Shown here: positions 8,268 through 16,814 of the stretch, one piece after another
Layout: each line of letters begins with the position of its first letter
How positions within the stretch are numbered: the first letter of the stretch is position 1
NCBI RefSeq assembly: GCF_034048115.1
Contig: NZ_CP139145.1
Span: 3,534,001 to 3,598,000, forward strand
From: Pseudarthrobacter sp. IC2-21
GTDB lineage: Bacteria; Actinomycetota; Actinomycetes; Actinomycetales; Micrococcaceae
DNA length: 64,000 nt
Direction of reading: 5' to 3'
The notes under the pieces: model-generated
What the model saw: only the letters and a program-made list of their open reading frames with translations
Told to the model about the DNA's origin: nothing
Database searches by the model: none
Position numbers and translations under genes: made by a program

Positions 8268-9455
8268 TTAGGCCTTGGCGGCCTTCCCCGGCAGTGCCAG
8301 CCGGAAGATCTTGCCCCAGGTTGACCCCACCTGCTTGAGCAGCGGACCCGTGGTGTACTTCAGGCCGTACCGCTGGCAGATTTCCTGGACCAGGGGCGCA
8401 ACCTCGGCGTACCGGTTGGAGGGCAGGTCCGGGAAGAGGTGGTGTTCGATCTGGTGCGACAGGTTGCCGGTCATCAGGTGCATGAACTTGGACCCGGAGA
8501 TGTTGGCGGAGCCGATCATCTGGCGGACGTACCAGTCTCCGCGCGTTTCGCCTTCAACCATTTCCTCACTGAAGGTGTCCGTGCCTTCGGGGAAGTGACC
8601 GCAGAAGATCACCGCGTGCGCCCAGACGTTGCGGACGGCGTTGGCCGTCAGGGTGCCGTAGAGCGCCTGCTTGCCGGAACCGGTGAGCATGGCGACGGCG
8701 GGCGTGGCGGCGTAGTCCTTGGTGAACTGGGTGACCACTTTCTTGCCCAGCGCCTTGAGGTCCTTGAGCAGGGCTTCCTTGGACTTCCTGCCCTCCTTGA
8801 AATCGTTCAACTCAAGGTCGTAGATGGCGATGCCCCACTCGAAAAGAGGTGCCAGGATGGCGTTGTACAGCGGGTTGCCCAGGTTCGCGGGCACCCACGG
8901 CTGGCTCTCGTCCATACGCAGGAGGTTGTATCCGACGTCGTTATCCTTGCCCACCACGTTGGTCCAGCGGTGGTGGAGGTCGTTATGGGTGTGCTGCCAT
9001 GAGCGCGAGGGCGTGACGAAGTCCCACTCCCACGTGGTGGAGTGGATATCCGGGTCCCGCATCCAGTCCCACTGGCCGTGCAGCACGTTGTGCCCGATCT
9101 CCATGTTCTCGAGGATCTTGGCCAGGCTCAGCAGCGTGGTGCCGGTGACCCAGGCTGCCTTGTTCTTGCTGACCAGCAGGGCGGCGCGGCCGGAGATCTC
9201 CAGGCCGCGCTGGACCTTGATGATGCGCCGGATGTAGGCGGCATCCGCAGCGCCACGTTTGGCCAGGATGTTGTCGCGGATGGCGTCGAGTTCCCGGCCC
9301 AGCTCGGCGACCTGTTCGTCAGACAGGTGCGCGGCGGTGGGCGGGCGGACGGAAGGGCTGCCGGACTCGGCCAACGCCCCGGGGCGCGTCCTTGACGCTC
9401 CGGCCGGGGCGGTCTTGCCTTCGGAAACTGTCTTGCTTTCTGAAACTACTGACAT
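8268..9455 (-). CDS. Membrane acyl desaturase (DesA3-type)
   Basis: A 395-residue integral-membrane fatty acyl desaturase. The three iron-binding histidine boxes are HNVLHG, HTHNDLHH and HQIEHH, spaced as in the acyl-CoA/lipid desaturase family. The last box of the HxxHH type is characteristic of front-end and mycobacterial DesA3-like enzymes. The first 50 residues are a polar low-complexity leader. The ATG at 9455 has GAGGAG upstream and lies 13 bp from the stop of the flavin reductase gene, so the two are one operon. The reductase supplies electrons, as in the DesA3/Rv3230c pair. Product is probably a mono-unsaturated acyl chain; position cannot be read. Confidence 0.9.
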   Translation of the reverse strand: MSVVSESKTVSEGKTAPAGASRTRPGALAESGSPSVRPPTAAHLSDEQVAELGRELDAIRDNILAKRGAADAAYIRRIIKVQRGLEISGRAALLVSKNKAAWVTGTTLLSLAKILENMEIGHNVLHGQWDWMRDPDIHSTTWEWDFVTPSRSWQHTHNDLHHRWTNVVGKDNDVGYNLLRMDESQPWVPANLGNPLYNAILAPLFEWGIAIYDLELNDFKEGRKSKEALLKDLKALGKKVVTQFTKDYAATPAVAMLTGSGKQALYGTLTANAVRNVWAHAVIFCGHFPEGTDTFSEEMVEGETRGDWYVRQMIGSANISGSKFMHLMTGNLSHQIEHHLFPDLPSNRYAEVAPLVQEICQRYGLKYTTGPLLKQVGSTWGKIFRLALPGKAAKA

Positions 9456-9468
9456 GCGGTGAGGCTCC

Positions 9469-10566
9469 TCAGAGTTCGAGGTTGACGGGTCCGGCGGCTG
9501 CCGAGACACACGTTTGGATCAGTTGGCCGGGCTCGCCGTGGATCTCGTTGGTGCGGAGGTCACGGACCTGCCCGGCCAGAAGCGGAGTAAGGCAGCTGTG
9601 GCAGATTCCCATCCGGCATCCGCTGGGCATCAGCACCCCGGCATCCTCGCCGACATCGAGCAGCGGGGTGTCGCCGTCGGCATCAACTTCCCGGTCAGAG
9701 GCCTCAAACGTGACGAGGCCGCCGTCGTGCCCCACACCCCCGGCGAAGGTGGTGTTGAAGCGTTCGATCATCAGGTTGCCGGGGTCACCGGCTACTGCGA
9801 CGTCCGAACCCGGGGCGGCAGTGGTGAGCGCGGCCTGTTTCCACAGGGCCTCGGCGTCATCCAGGAAGCTGTCCGGGCCGCACGCGTAGGCGGCACGTTC
9901 CTTCCAGTCCGGGCAGATCCGGTCCAGTTCCGCCGTGGTGGTCAGGTCCATTCGGCCCTGCTCACCCGTGTACCAGTGGGCCAGGCGGAAGTTGGGGAAC
10001 TGATCGGCGAGTTCGGCAAGCTCCTCGTGGAAGAGGCTGTCGCCGGGGGTGCGGGCCGAATGGACAAGCACGACGTCGGCATCCGGGCGGCGCGGGACCA
10101 GCGTGCGGATCATGGACATCACCGGAGTGATGCCGCTTCCCGCGGTGACCATCAGCAGCGGGCGGGGATGCTCCGGGAGGATGAAATCGCCCTGCGGCGG
10201 GGCGAGGAACAGGACATCGCCGGGTTTGGTGGTGCGGACCAGGGTGCCGGAAACGGCGCCGACATCAGTGACGGTAATGGCGGGATCTTTGCCCGCGGGG
10301 GCACTGAGCGAATAGGAACGCCAGTGGCGAACGCCGTCGAGTTCAACCCCGATCCGGGCCCATTGGCCGGCGAGGTGCGAATGCCAGCCGCGGCCGGGGC
10401 GGAAGAAGATGGTGGCTGACTGCGCGGTTTCCTGGACCACCCGGGTCACCACGCCGCGCAGCTGGCGCGCGGAGAAGACCGGGTTAAACAGTGACAGGAC
10501 ATCTTCCGGCGACAAAGGCGTGGTCAGGACGGATGCCGCCTGGGCCAGCTGACGTAGCCGGATCAT
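9469..10566 (-). CDS. Ferredoxin-NADP reductase-type oxidoreductase with C-terminal 2Fe-2S domain
   Basis: A 365-residue electron-transfer protein. Residues about 35-140 form an FAD-binding barrel (RSYSLSAP is the FAD motif). Residues 140-260 form the NAD(P)H domain (TAGSGITPVMSMI; the terminal YACGPDSF). Residues 275-365 form a plant-type 2Fe-2S domain with CRMGICHSC and a distal cysteine in LIQTCVS. It lies immediately upstream of the desaturase on the same strand, which identifies it as the likely electron donor, like mycobacterial Rv3230c for DesA3. The start ATG at 10566 is preceded by CAAGGTAC. Confidence 0.9.
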   Translation of the reverse strand: MIRLRQLAQAASVLTTPLSPEDVLSLFNPVFSARQLRGVVTRVVQETAQSATIFFRPGRGWHSHLAGQWARIGVELDGVRHWRSYSLSAPAGKDPAITVTDVGAVSGTLVRTTKPGDVLFLAPPQGDFILPEHPRPLLMVTAGSGITPVMSMIRTLVPRRPDADVVLVHSARTPGDSLFHEELAELADQFPNFRLAHWYTGEQGRMDLTTTAELDRICPDWKERAAYACGPDSFLDDAEALWKQAALTTAAPGSDVAVAGDPGNLMIERFNTTFAGGVGHDGGLVTFEASDREVDADGDTPLLDVGEDAGVLMPSGCRMGICHSCLTPLLAGQVRDLRTNEIHGEPGQLIQTCVSAAAGPVNLEL

Positions 10567-10700
10567 GCAGTTGTACCTTGAGCGGCGCGAGCCATGTTTC
10601 TCTCTCCTGACCGTTGCGCAGCCATGCTGTAATAGAGGGCAGTTAGTTCCCCCAAGCCCGCTATAAGCCTAACGGCTGCAGCCTGTGGATGGTTCCCGGA

Positions 10701-10904
10701 TCAGCGGTGGTCCCGCTCCTCGAATTCCTCGTTAAGGTCATCGCGCCTGAACTCGGTCTCCGGATTGGGTTCGCCCTCGGCCACGTATTCGTAGTCGAGC
10801 TGGCGCTGCACCTGGCTGTCCAGAACCTGGAGATCCTGGTTGGGAAGGGCGGAAAGATCCTCAGGGAAATCGTCTTCCGGCGTCAGATGAAGCTTCTCGG
10901 ACAT
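10701..10904 (-). CDS. Small acidic conserved protein, unknown function
   Basis: A 67-residue soluble protein rich in Asp, Glu and Arg (opening MSEKLHLTPEDDFPEDL, ending EEFEERDHR). GAAAGG lies 6 bases before the ATG. No membrane segment, cysteine or recognised domain is seen. Its charge pattern resembles small disordered or DNA-mimicking proteins of actinobacteria, but no function can be assigned. Confidence 0.65.
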   Translation of the reverse strand: MSEKLHLTPEDDFPEDLSALPNQDLQVLDSQVQRQLDYEYVAEGEPNPETEFRRDDLNEEFEERDHR

Positions 10905-11161
10905 AGCGAACCTTTCGTGCAGCGCGGCAGGACCGGAATAAGCGATGCCCCGGTTGCTCTTAGGGTATTACGTCCGCGGCAGATCACCCAGCCGGGTCCG
11001 GCCGTTTTCGACGTTCTGCCCGCCGCCCGAGGGACCCAGCAATCGGCCGTGCTCCGATCCCGGCATCCTGGGCCCCAGTGGCCGGAGGAGGGCATCCGAT
11101 GCGCCGCCTGTGGCTTCACGTCCCCGCCAGGGGCTGCATGACCTGCTGGCATGATGAATCT

Positions 11162-11521
11162 GTGAACATTCCTGCTGAAACGGTGTCGGTAGCCAAAACG
11201 GGTGTGCTGTTTGTGCTGGCCGCCGTGGCCGAAATCGGTGGCGCCTGGCTGGTCTGGCAGGCCGTCCGTGAAGGCAAGGACTGGTGGTGGGCCGGGCTCG
11301 GCGTTATTGCCCTGGGCGTCTACGGCTTTGTGGCCACCCTGCAGCCGGATGCCCATTTTGGCAGAATCCTGGCGGCCTACGGCGGCGTCTTCGTTGCCGG
11401 CTCGCTGGCCTGGGGCGTGATTTTTGACGGCTTCCGGCCTGACCGGTGGGACGTGGCCGGTTCCGTAATCTGCCTTGTGGGCGTCGCCGTCATCATGTTT
11501 GCGCCCCGGAACGCCGGCTGA
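11162..11521 (+). CDS. UPF0060 (YnfA-like) membrane protein
   Basis: A 119-residue four-helix membrane protein of the UPF0060/YnfA family, with the typical [16 protein letters not shown] in helix 1 and [13 protein letters not shown] in helix 3, ending in the helix VAVIMFAP. YnfA-type proteins resemble small multidrug resistance exporters. GTG at 11162 is used; an ATG at 11138 with an AGGGG upstream would add eight residues. The 257 bp upstream hold no other gene that I can support. Confidence 0.85.
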   Translation: MNIPAETVSVAKTGVLFVLAAVAEIGGAWLVWQAVREGKDWWWAGLGVIALGVYGFVATLQPDAHFGRILAAYGGVFVAGSLAWGVIFDGFRPDRWDVAGSVICLVGVAVIMFAPRNAG

Positions 11522-11538
11522 GCCGCCCCCTGGCGCCC

Positions 11539-11574
11539 CGGTTCCCGGCGGCTAAACGGTTCCCGGCGGCTAAA
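11539..11574. repeat. Two perfect tandem copies of an 18-bp unit
   Basis: CGGTTCCCGGCGGCTAAA occurs at 11539-11556 and again at 11557-11574, just before the GTG of the first DUF202 gene. It looks like a recent local duplication in the leader. Confidence 0.85.
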
Positions 11575-11582
11575 CTGTCCCC

Positions 11583-12005
11583 GTGTCCAGCAACCAGCCA
11601 CCGCCCAGCGGCCCCGTACCGCCGTCGACCCCGCCCCTGCCTCCGCGGGGAAGATTAGCTGAACGGCTCCTGCCCGGCGGCACCGAACCCGATCCCCGGT
11701 TCACGCTGGCCAACGAACGGACCTTCCTCGCCTGGATCCGCACCTCCCTTGCGCTGCTGGCGGGCGGAATCGCGATTGAAGCATTCACCTCCGGCCTTTT
11801 CAGCGAACCCGTCCGGAAGATGCTGGCGGTGCTGCTCCTTCTGTTGGGCATGCTGTTGAGCGCGGGCGCGGCGGTGCGCTGGGTCCGGGTGGAACGGAGC
11901 ATGCGCAACAAGACCCCGCTTCCGCTGCCGCTGGTGGTGCCGCTCATGGCGGCTGCCGGCGCACTCGCCGCCGCGGTGGTTGTGGTCTCCGTTCTGGTGC
12001 GCTGA
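11583..12005 (+). CDS. DUF202 family membrane protein (YidH-like)
   Basis: A 140-residue protein. A proline-rich cytoplasmic start is followed by the family signature DPRFTLANERTFLAWIRTSLALLAGG (residues about 37-62) and two further hydrophobic segments. Function of DUF202 is unknown. GTG start. It is followed after 3 bp by another DUF202 gene, so the two are translated together and may form a hetero-oligomer. Confidence 0.85.
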   Translation: MSSNQPPPSGPVPPSTPPLPPRGRLAERLLPGGTEPDPRFTLANERTFLAWIRTSLALLAGGIAIEAFTSGLFSEPVRKMLAVLLLLLGMLLSAGAAVRWVRVERSMRNKTPLPLPLVVPLMAAAGALAAAVVVVSVLVR

Positions 12006-12008
12006 ACA

Positions 12009-12347
12009 GTGTCCACCTCACCGCAGCCGGTCAGCCCGCACGGAGACCCGGGGCTCCAACCCGAACGAACCACCCTGGCCTGGGGCCGCACCATGATGGC
12101 GCTGGCAACCGTGAGCGCCATCTTCCTGCGGTGGCTCCCCCACCACGGTTTTCCCATCCTGCTGCTCTTCGCCGTCTCCTCGGGCGCGGCCCTGGCTATA
12201 TATCTGACCCAGCGGCGGCGGTACCTGGCGAGCTCCCATGGCATTGTGCACGAAAGGGCCGACGCCGATGCCCCCGCGGTGCTCTGGACCGCCTTTGCGG
12301 GGGTTGCGCTGGGCGCCCTCGGGATCGCCGTGGTGCTGGCCGGCTAA
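12009..12347 (+). CDS. DUF202 family membrane protein, second copy
   Basis: A 112-residue partner of the preceding gene. It keeps the motif QPERTTLAWGRTMMAL and has three hydrophobic stretches (about 25-45, 50-68 and 90-112). GTG start 3 bp after the first DUF202 stop. It converges with the nitrate transporter gene, 14 bp between stops. No function can be assigned. Confidence 0.82.
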   Translation: MSTSPQPVSPHGDPGLQPERTTLAWGRTMMALATVSAIFLRWLPHHGFPILLLFAVSSGAALAIYLTQRRRYLASSHGIVHERADADAPAVLWTAFAGVALGALGIAVVLAG

Positions 12348-12361
12348 ACGGCGGGCGCTTG

Positions 12362-13603
12362 TCAGGCCTTGACCGCCTGGACGGTTTTCGAGGGACCGCG
12401 CACCGCCAGGACGGTGAAAGCAAGGGCCACCAGGGCGGTGGCAACCAGCAGGAGCAGCCCGATGGAGTAGCTGCGGGTGGCGGCGTCGTACGTTGCGCCC
12501 ATCACCAGCGGCGGGAAGTAGCCGCCCAGGCCGCCTGCGGCGCTGACCACTCCGCTGATGCTGCCCACCTTGCCGGGCGGGGCGAGTACGCCCACCCACG
12601 CGAAGACGCCTCCGGTCCCCAACCCGAGCGCGGCCGCCATGGCCACAAAGGTCAGGCCGGCGGGGACTTCGCCGTCGGGCTGGAGGTTCACCACCCAGCC
12701 GAGCACCGCCACCCCTGCCAGGGACGCGAGCACCACCGGCTTGGAGCCGAATTTGTCGGCGAGGACGCCGCCGATCGGCCTTGCCAGCACGGCAGCGAGC
12801 GCGAATCCGGCGGTTCGGGCGCCGGCGCCGCTGGGATCGAAACTGTAGACGTCCCGCAGGTAGGTGGGCAGGTAGGTGGCGAAGGAAACGAAGCCGCCGA
12901 AGACTACCGCGTAGAGGAAGCACATCTTCCATGTGACCGGTGTTTTGGCGGCGTCCAGGAGCTTGGGCAGCACGGGGGCGTTGTTGCGGGTCCAGCCCGG
13001 CGATTCCTTCATCAGGAACCACACCAGGGCTGCCATTGCCGCCAGGATCCCGGCGATCAGCAGATGCGTGGGGAAATACCCGATGCCGGCTACCAGCCGC
13101 GGGTTCAGGAACGCCGCCAGTGCCGTGCCGCCCATGCCGGCACCAAAGACGCCGGTGGCAAAGCCCCGCCGGGACGGTTCGTACCAGGCGCTGACGAAGG
13201 GGATACCCACGGCGAACACCGTGCCGGCAACCCCGAGCACCAGGCCGGCCCCGAGCACCAGCGCAAATGAGCTGAGAAGCCCGCCGACTGAGACCAGGAG
13301 GATCGGCAGGATGGAGGCGAGCAGCACAAAGGTGAACATCGCCCGGCCGCCGTATTTGTCCGTCAGGGTGCCGACAACGATCCTGCCGAGCGAGCCGACG
13401 AAGACCGGCATCGCCACCAGCACCCCGGTGGCCGCCGGGTTGAGGTGGAGGTTCTGGGTGTAGAACGAACCCAGGGTTGCCACCGAGTTCCACGCCCAGA
13501 AACCCACCACCGAGGCGGAGGTTGCGAGCACAAGATTGAGCGTCCGGCCGGCTGGTGCCGGCCGGGCTGAATCGGCTGGCGCTGGGGTGGCGGATCCGGC
13601 CAC
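12362..13603 (-). CDS. narK: Nitrate/nitrite MFS transporter (NarK family)
   Basis: A 413-residue, 12-segment MFS protein of the nitrate-nitrite porter family. The two Gly-rich nitrate signatures are visible: GVAGTVFAVGIPFVSAWYE in helix 5 and GVVSAAGGLGGYFPPLVMG in helix 11. Conserved arginines occur in SLGRIVVG and LARPIGG. It lies 39 bp after narI on the same strand, so it ends the nar operon. It should bring in nitrate and/or expel nitrite for the cytoplasmic-facing nitrate reductase. Confidence 0.9.
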   Translation of the reverse strand: MAGSATPAPADSARPAPAGRTLNLVLATSASVVGFWAWNSVATLGSFYTQNLHLNPAATGVLVAMPVFVGSLGRIVVGTLTDKYGGRAMFTFVLLASILPILLVSVGGLLSSFALVLGAGLVLGVAGTVFAVGIPFVSAWYEPSRRGFATGVFGAGMGGTALAAFLNPRLVAGIGYFPTHLLIAGILAAMAALVWFLMKESPGWTRNNAPVLPKLLDAAKTPVTWKMCFLYAVVFGGFVSFATYLPTYLRDVYSFDPSGAGARTAGFALAAVLARPIGGVLADKFGSKPVVLASLAGVAVLGWVVNLQPDGEVPAGLTFVAMAAALGLGTGGVFAWVGVLAPPGKVGSISGVVSAAGGLGGYFPPLVMGATYDAATRSYSIGLLLLVATALVALAFTVLAVRGPSKTVQAVKA

Positions 13604-13642
13604 GGCATTCCTCTTTCCTCTACTTTGGGTACTGGGTTTCGT

Positions 13643-14488
13643 TTAGCGGTTCCGGGTGTCCCGGTCGCGGGTTCCGACGGCGGACCAGCCGCGGCGGGCC
13701 GGCGTACCGGTGGTGCGGGCGGCGGAAGCTCCGGCGGTTTCCTTGCGCTTGGGCTGCCCGGGTCCGCGGTCGCGTGAGCGGTAGACGATGTAGGGCCGGA
13801 ACAGGTAATGCAGCGGCGCCGTAAAGGCATGGACCAGCCGGGTGAAAGGCCAGATCACAAACAGCGCCATGCCCACCAGCGTGTGCAGGTGGAAGGAGAA
13901 CGGCGCTGACGCCATGGCCGCGATGTCCGGCTGGAAGATGAACAGGGAGCGGAACCACGGCGCCACGGTTTCGCGGTAGTTGTGCCCGTGTTCGCCCTCA
14001 AAGACGCTGGCCAGCGTAGTCCACAGGCCGAAGAGGATGGCCGCGGTCAGCACCACATACATGCTCTTGTCGTTTTTGGTGGTGGCCATAAAAACCGGCC
14101 CGGTGGTGCGGCGGCGGTAAATCAGCAGCAGGATTCCGCCCAGAGTTCCCACCCCGGCGATGCCTCCCACCAGCAGCGCGTTGAAGTGGTAGAACTCCTG
14201 GCTCATACCCACGGCCTGGGTCCACGCCATCGGGATGACCAGGCCAAAAAAGTGGCCGGCGATCACGGCGAGCAGGCCGAAGTGGAACAGCGGGGAGGCG
14301 ATCCGCAGCAGCCGGGACTCGTACAGCTGGGAGGACCGGGTGGTCCAGCCGAACTGGTCGTATTTGTACCGCCAGATGCTGCCGCCCACCAGGACCACCA
14401 CCATGACGTAGGGCAGGACACCCCAGAGGACAATGTCCCATGCGGTGATTTCGACGGCGGCTCCCGGCGCCGTTTCGAGATTCAGCAT
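13643..14488 (-). CDS. narI: Respiratory nitrate reductase gamma subunit (cytochrome b)
   Basis: A 281-residue membrane diheme cytochrome b that oxidises menaquinol and passes electrons to NarH. Five hydrophobic segments are visible, with heme-ligand histidines in FHFGLLAVIAGHFFG near the second segment and FHLHTLVGMALFVIWPFTRLVHAF near the last. The C-terminal 50 residues are an Arg/Thr-rich polar tail. The start at 14488 lies 2 bp from the narJ stop at 14491. Confidence 0.93.
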   Translation of the reverse strand: MLNLETAPGAAVEITAWDIVLWGVLPYVMVVVLVGGSIWRYKYDQFGWTTRSSQLYESRLLRIASPLFHFGLLAVIAGHFFGLVIPMAWTQAVGMSQEFYHFNALLVGGIAGVGTLGGILLLIYRRRTTGPVFMATTKNDKSMYVVLTAAILFGLWTTLASVFEGEHGHNYRETVAPWFRSLFIFQPDIAAMASAPFSFHLHTLVGMALFVIWPFTRLVHAFTAPLHYLFRPYIVYRSRDRGPGQPKRKETAGASAARTTGTPARRGWSAVGTRDRDTRNR

Positions 14489-14490
14489 CG

Positions 14491-15111
14491 TCAGGCCCCC
14501 TTCACTGGCAGCAGGCGGGGATCATACGGGTCCAGCCCTACGGCCTCGGTGGGTGGCCCGTAGCCGGCCATCCGCATCACGGCCTGCTCGTCGGCCGGCG
14601 ACTTGCCGGGCAGCGTGGCGCAGATGGCCTGCAGGATGCGCGCGTGCGGCAACTCGTCGCGCAGCAGGCCGAAGCGGAGCATCTCGAGGCTGGCCCGGTA
14701 ACGGATCAGCAGGTCGCGGCCCGCTGCCAGGTCAACCCGGGCGGCATATTCGAGAACCATGGGCAGGAAGTCCGGCAGTTCACCCTGGGTGTCCACCAGA
14801 ATGTCGCTTTGCCGGTAGGCCTTTTTGAAGTTGCCCAGGACTTCGCCCCGGCGCCTGGTGTCCCCGTCCGTCCAATAGCTCAGATGCAGCGCGTGCCGCC
14901 GGCCCAGATCGAACTCACGGACGTAATGGGCCTGGATGTCCATCGGCTCCGAGGCTTCGAGCAGGTTCAGGACGCCGTCGAAGTCCTGGCCGGCGCCGGG
15001 AAATTCGGCCAGTGCGGCGCGGATCAGCGGAACTTTTGCCAGCAGGTCCTCGTCCGGGTAGGACAGGCACCAGGCAGCGGCCAGATACACCACCTGAACG
15101 CGCCGGCTCAC
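14491..15111 (-). CDS. narJ: Nitrate reductase molybdenum cofactor assembly chaperone
   Basis: A 206-residue soluble chaperone of the NarJ/TorD family, needed to insert the molybdenum cofactor into NarG before membrane attachment. It has the family opening LAAAWCLSYPDEDL, the central HYVREFDLGRRHALHLSYWTDGDTRRRG and DFLPMVLEYAA. The ATG overlaps the narH stop by 4 bases (ATGA), which implies translational coupling. Confidence 0.92.
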   Translation of the reverse strand: MSRRVQVVYLAAAWCLSYPDEDLLAKVPLIRAALAEFPGAGQDFDGVLNLLEASEPMDIQAHYVREFDLGRRHALHLSYWTDGDTRRRGEVLGNFKKAYRQSDILVDTQGELPDFLPMVLEYAARVDLAAGRDLLIRYRASLEMLRFGLLRDELPHARILQAICATLPGKSPADEQAVMRMAGYGPPTEAVGLDPYDPRLLPVKGA

Positions 15112-16814
15112 GGCAGCTCCTCCGCCGGCACGCTGTCTGCAGAAGAACTTGGCTCGGGGCGCGACCGTCCCGGGAACAGCCCGGGCGGCGCCCCGCGTCC
15201 GTCCCAGTTCAACAGGTTGACCCGGCCGCTGAGACCGGAGCCGGATCCCATCTCGTCCGTGGTCTGCCGGTCCCGGAGGGCGTTGAAGGTTTCCACCGCC
15301 ACCGGGACGGGCCTTCCGCTGGCTTCGCCGAACGGGGAGGAGTCCTGCATGCCGGGGCCGCCGTCGAAATCCAGGGAGCAGCCCATCTCCTCCAGGTCGT
15401 GCGCCTGCTCCACATGGGCCTTGGGAATCACATAGCGTTCGTCGTATTTGGCGATGGCCATCAGCCGGTACATCTCGTACATGGTCTGGCTGTCCATCCC
15501 CACCGACTCCGGAATGGAATCGTCAGGGTCGTTGCCCAGGCTGATGCCGCGCATGAAGGAGCGCATGGCGGCCAGCTTCCGCAACACGTCCGTGACCCGG
15601 CCTGTGTCCCCCGCGGTGAAGAGCTCCGCGAGGTATTCCACCGGGATCCGGAGGGCGTCGATGGCGCCGAACAGGTTGCCGTGGTCCTCGCCGTCGTGCC
15701 CCTGGTCCCGCAGCAGGTCCACCACCGGGGAGAGCGGCGGGACGTACCAGACCATCGGCATGGTCCGGTACTCGGGGTGCAGCGGCAGGGCCACCTTGTA
15801 GACCTTGGCCAGGGCGTACACCGGCGAGCGCCGGGCGGCGTCGATCCAGTCCTCGGGGATGTTCTGGGCGCGGGCTTCGGCCTGGACTTCGGGGTCGTTC
15901 GGGTCCAGCAGCACGTCCATCTGGGCGTCGTAGAGTTCCTGCGGGTCCGTGACGGACGCGGCGGCGGTGACGGCGTCGGCGTCGTACAAGAACAGCCCCA
16001 GGTACCGCAGCCGGCCCACGCACGTCTCGGAGCAGACCGTGGGCAGTCCCACCTCCACGCGCGGGTAGCAGAAGGTGCACTTCTCCGCCTTGCCGGTCTT
16101 GTGGTTGAAGTAGATCTTCTTGTAGGGGCAGCCAGTGACGCACTGCCGCCAGCCGCGGCACTTGTCCTGGTCCACCAGGACTATGCCGTCCTCCACCCGC
16201 TTGTAGATGGCGCCGGAAGGGCATGAAGCCATGCAGGACGGGTTCAGGCAGTGCTCGCAGATCCGCGGCAGGTAGAACATAAACGTCTGCTCGTACGCGA
16301 ACTTGATCTTGTCCTCGGACTCACGGCGGACTTTTTCCACGATCGGGTCCAAATGGCCGTGCTCGGTGGAACCGCCCAGGTCATCGTCCCAGTTCGCGGA
16401 CCAGGTGATCTTGGTGTCCTCCCCCGTGATCAGCGACTTGGGCCGGGCCACCGGAAAGTCATCGCCCAGGGGTGAATCGATCAGCGTCTTGTAGTCGTAC
16501 GTCCACGGCTCGTAGTAATCCTTGAGCTCAGGCTGGACCGGGCTGGCGAAGATCCCGAACAGCTTCTTCACGCGGCCGCCGGCCTTGAGGACCAGCTTGC
16601 CGCGCTTGTTCAGCTCCCAGCCGCCCTGCCACTTCTCCTGGTCCTCATACCGGCGGGGATACCCCTGTCCGGGCCGGGTCTCCACGTTGTTGAACCAGAC
16701 ATATTCGGTGCCGGCACGGTTGGTCCAGGCCTGTTTGCAGGTCACCGAACACGTGTGGCAGCCGATACATTTGTCCAGGTTCATGACCATGCCCATTTGA
16801 GCCATAACACGCAT
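15108..16814 (-). CDS. narH: Respiratory nitrate reductase beta subunit (iron-sulfur)
   Basis: A 568-residue electron-transfer subunit. The four cysteine groups are visible: CIGCHTCSVTCK near residue 17, CEHCLNPSCMASCP near 185, CRGWRQCVTGCP near 218 (Trp where a cysteine would be, giving the [3Fe-4S] centre) and CTFCYPR with CSETC near 245-265. The ATG at 16814 overlaps the narG stop (TGATG) and matches NarH N-termini (MRVMAQMGMVMNLDKC). The open frame extends far upstream inside narG but that part is unrelated. It ends in a low-complexity Pro/Ser tail. Confidence 0.95.
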   Translation of the reverse strand: MRVMAQMGMVMNLDKCIGCHTCSVTCKQAWTNRAGTEYVWFNNVETRPGQGYPRRYEDQEKWQGGWELNKRGKLVLKAGGRVKKLFGIFASPVQPELKDYYEPWTYDYKTLIDSPLGDDFPVARPKSLITGEDTKITWSANWDDDLGGSTEHGHLDPIVEKVRRESEDKIKFAYEQTFMFYLPRICEHCLNPSCMASCPSGAIYKRVEDGIVLVDQDKCRGWRQCVTGCPYKKIYFNHKTGKAEKCTFCYPRVEVGLPTVCSETCVGRLRYLGLFLYDADAVTAAASVTDPQELYDAQMDVLLDPNDPEVQAEARAQNIPEDWIDAARRSPVYALAKVYKVALPLHPEYRTMPMVWYVPPLSPVVDLLRDQGHDGEDHGNLFGAIDALRIPVEYLAELFTAGDTGRVTDVLRKLAAMRSFMRGISLGNDPDDSIPESVGMDSQTMYEMYRLMAIAKYDERYVIPKAHVEQAHDLEEMGCSLDFDGGPGMQDSSPFGEASGRPVPVAVETFNALRDRQTTDEMGSGSGLSGRVNLLNWDGRGAPPGLFPGRSRPEPSSSADSVPAEELP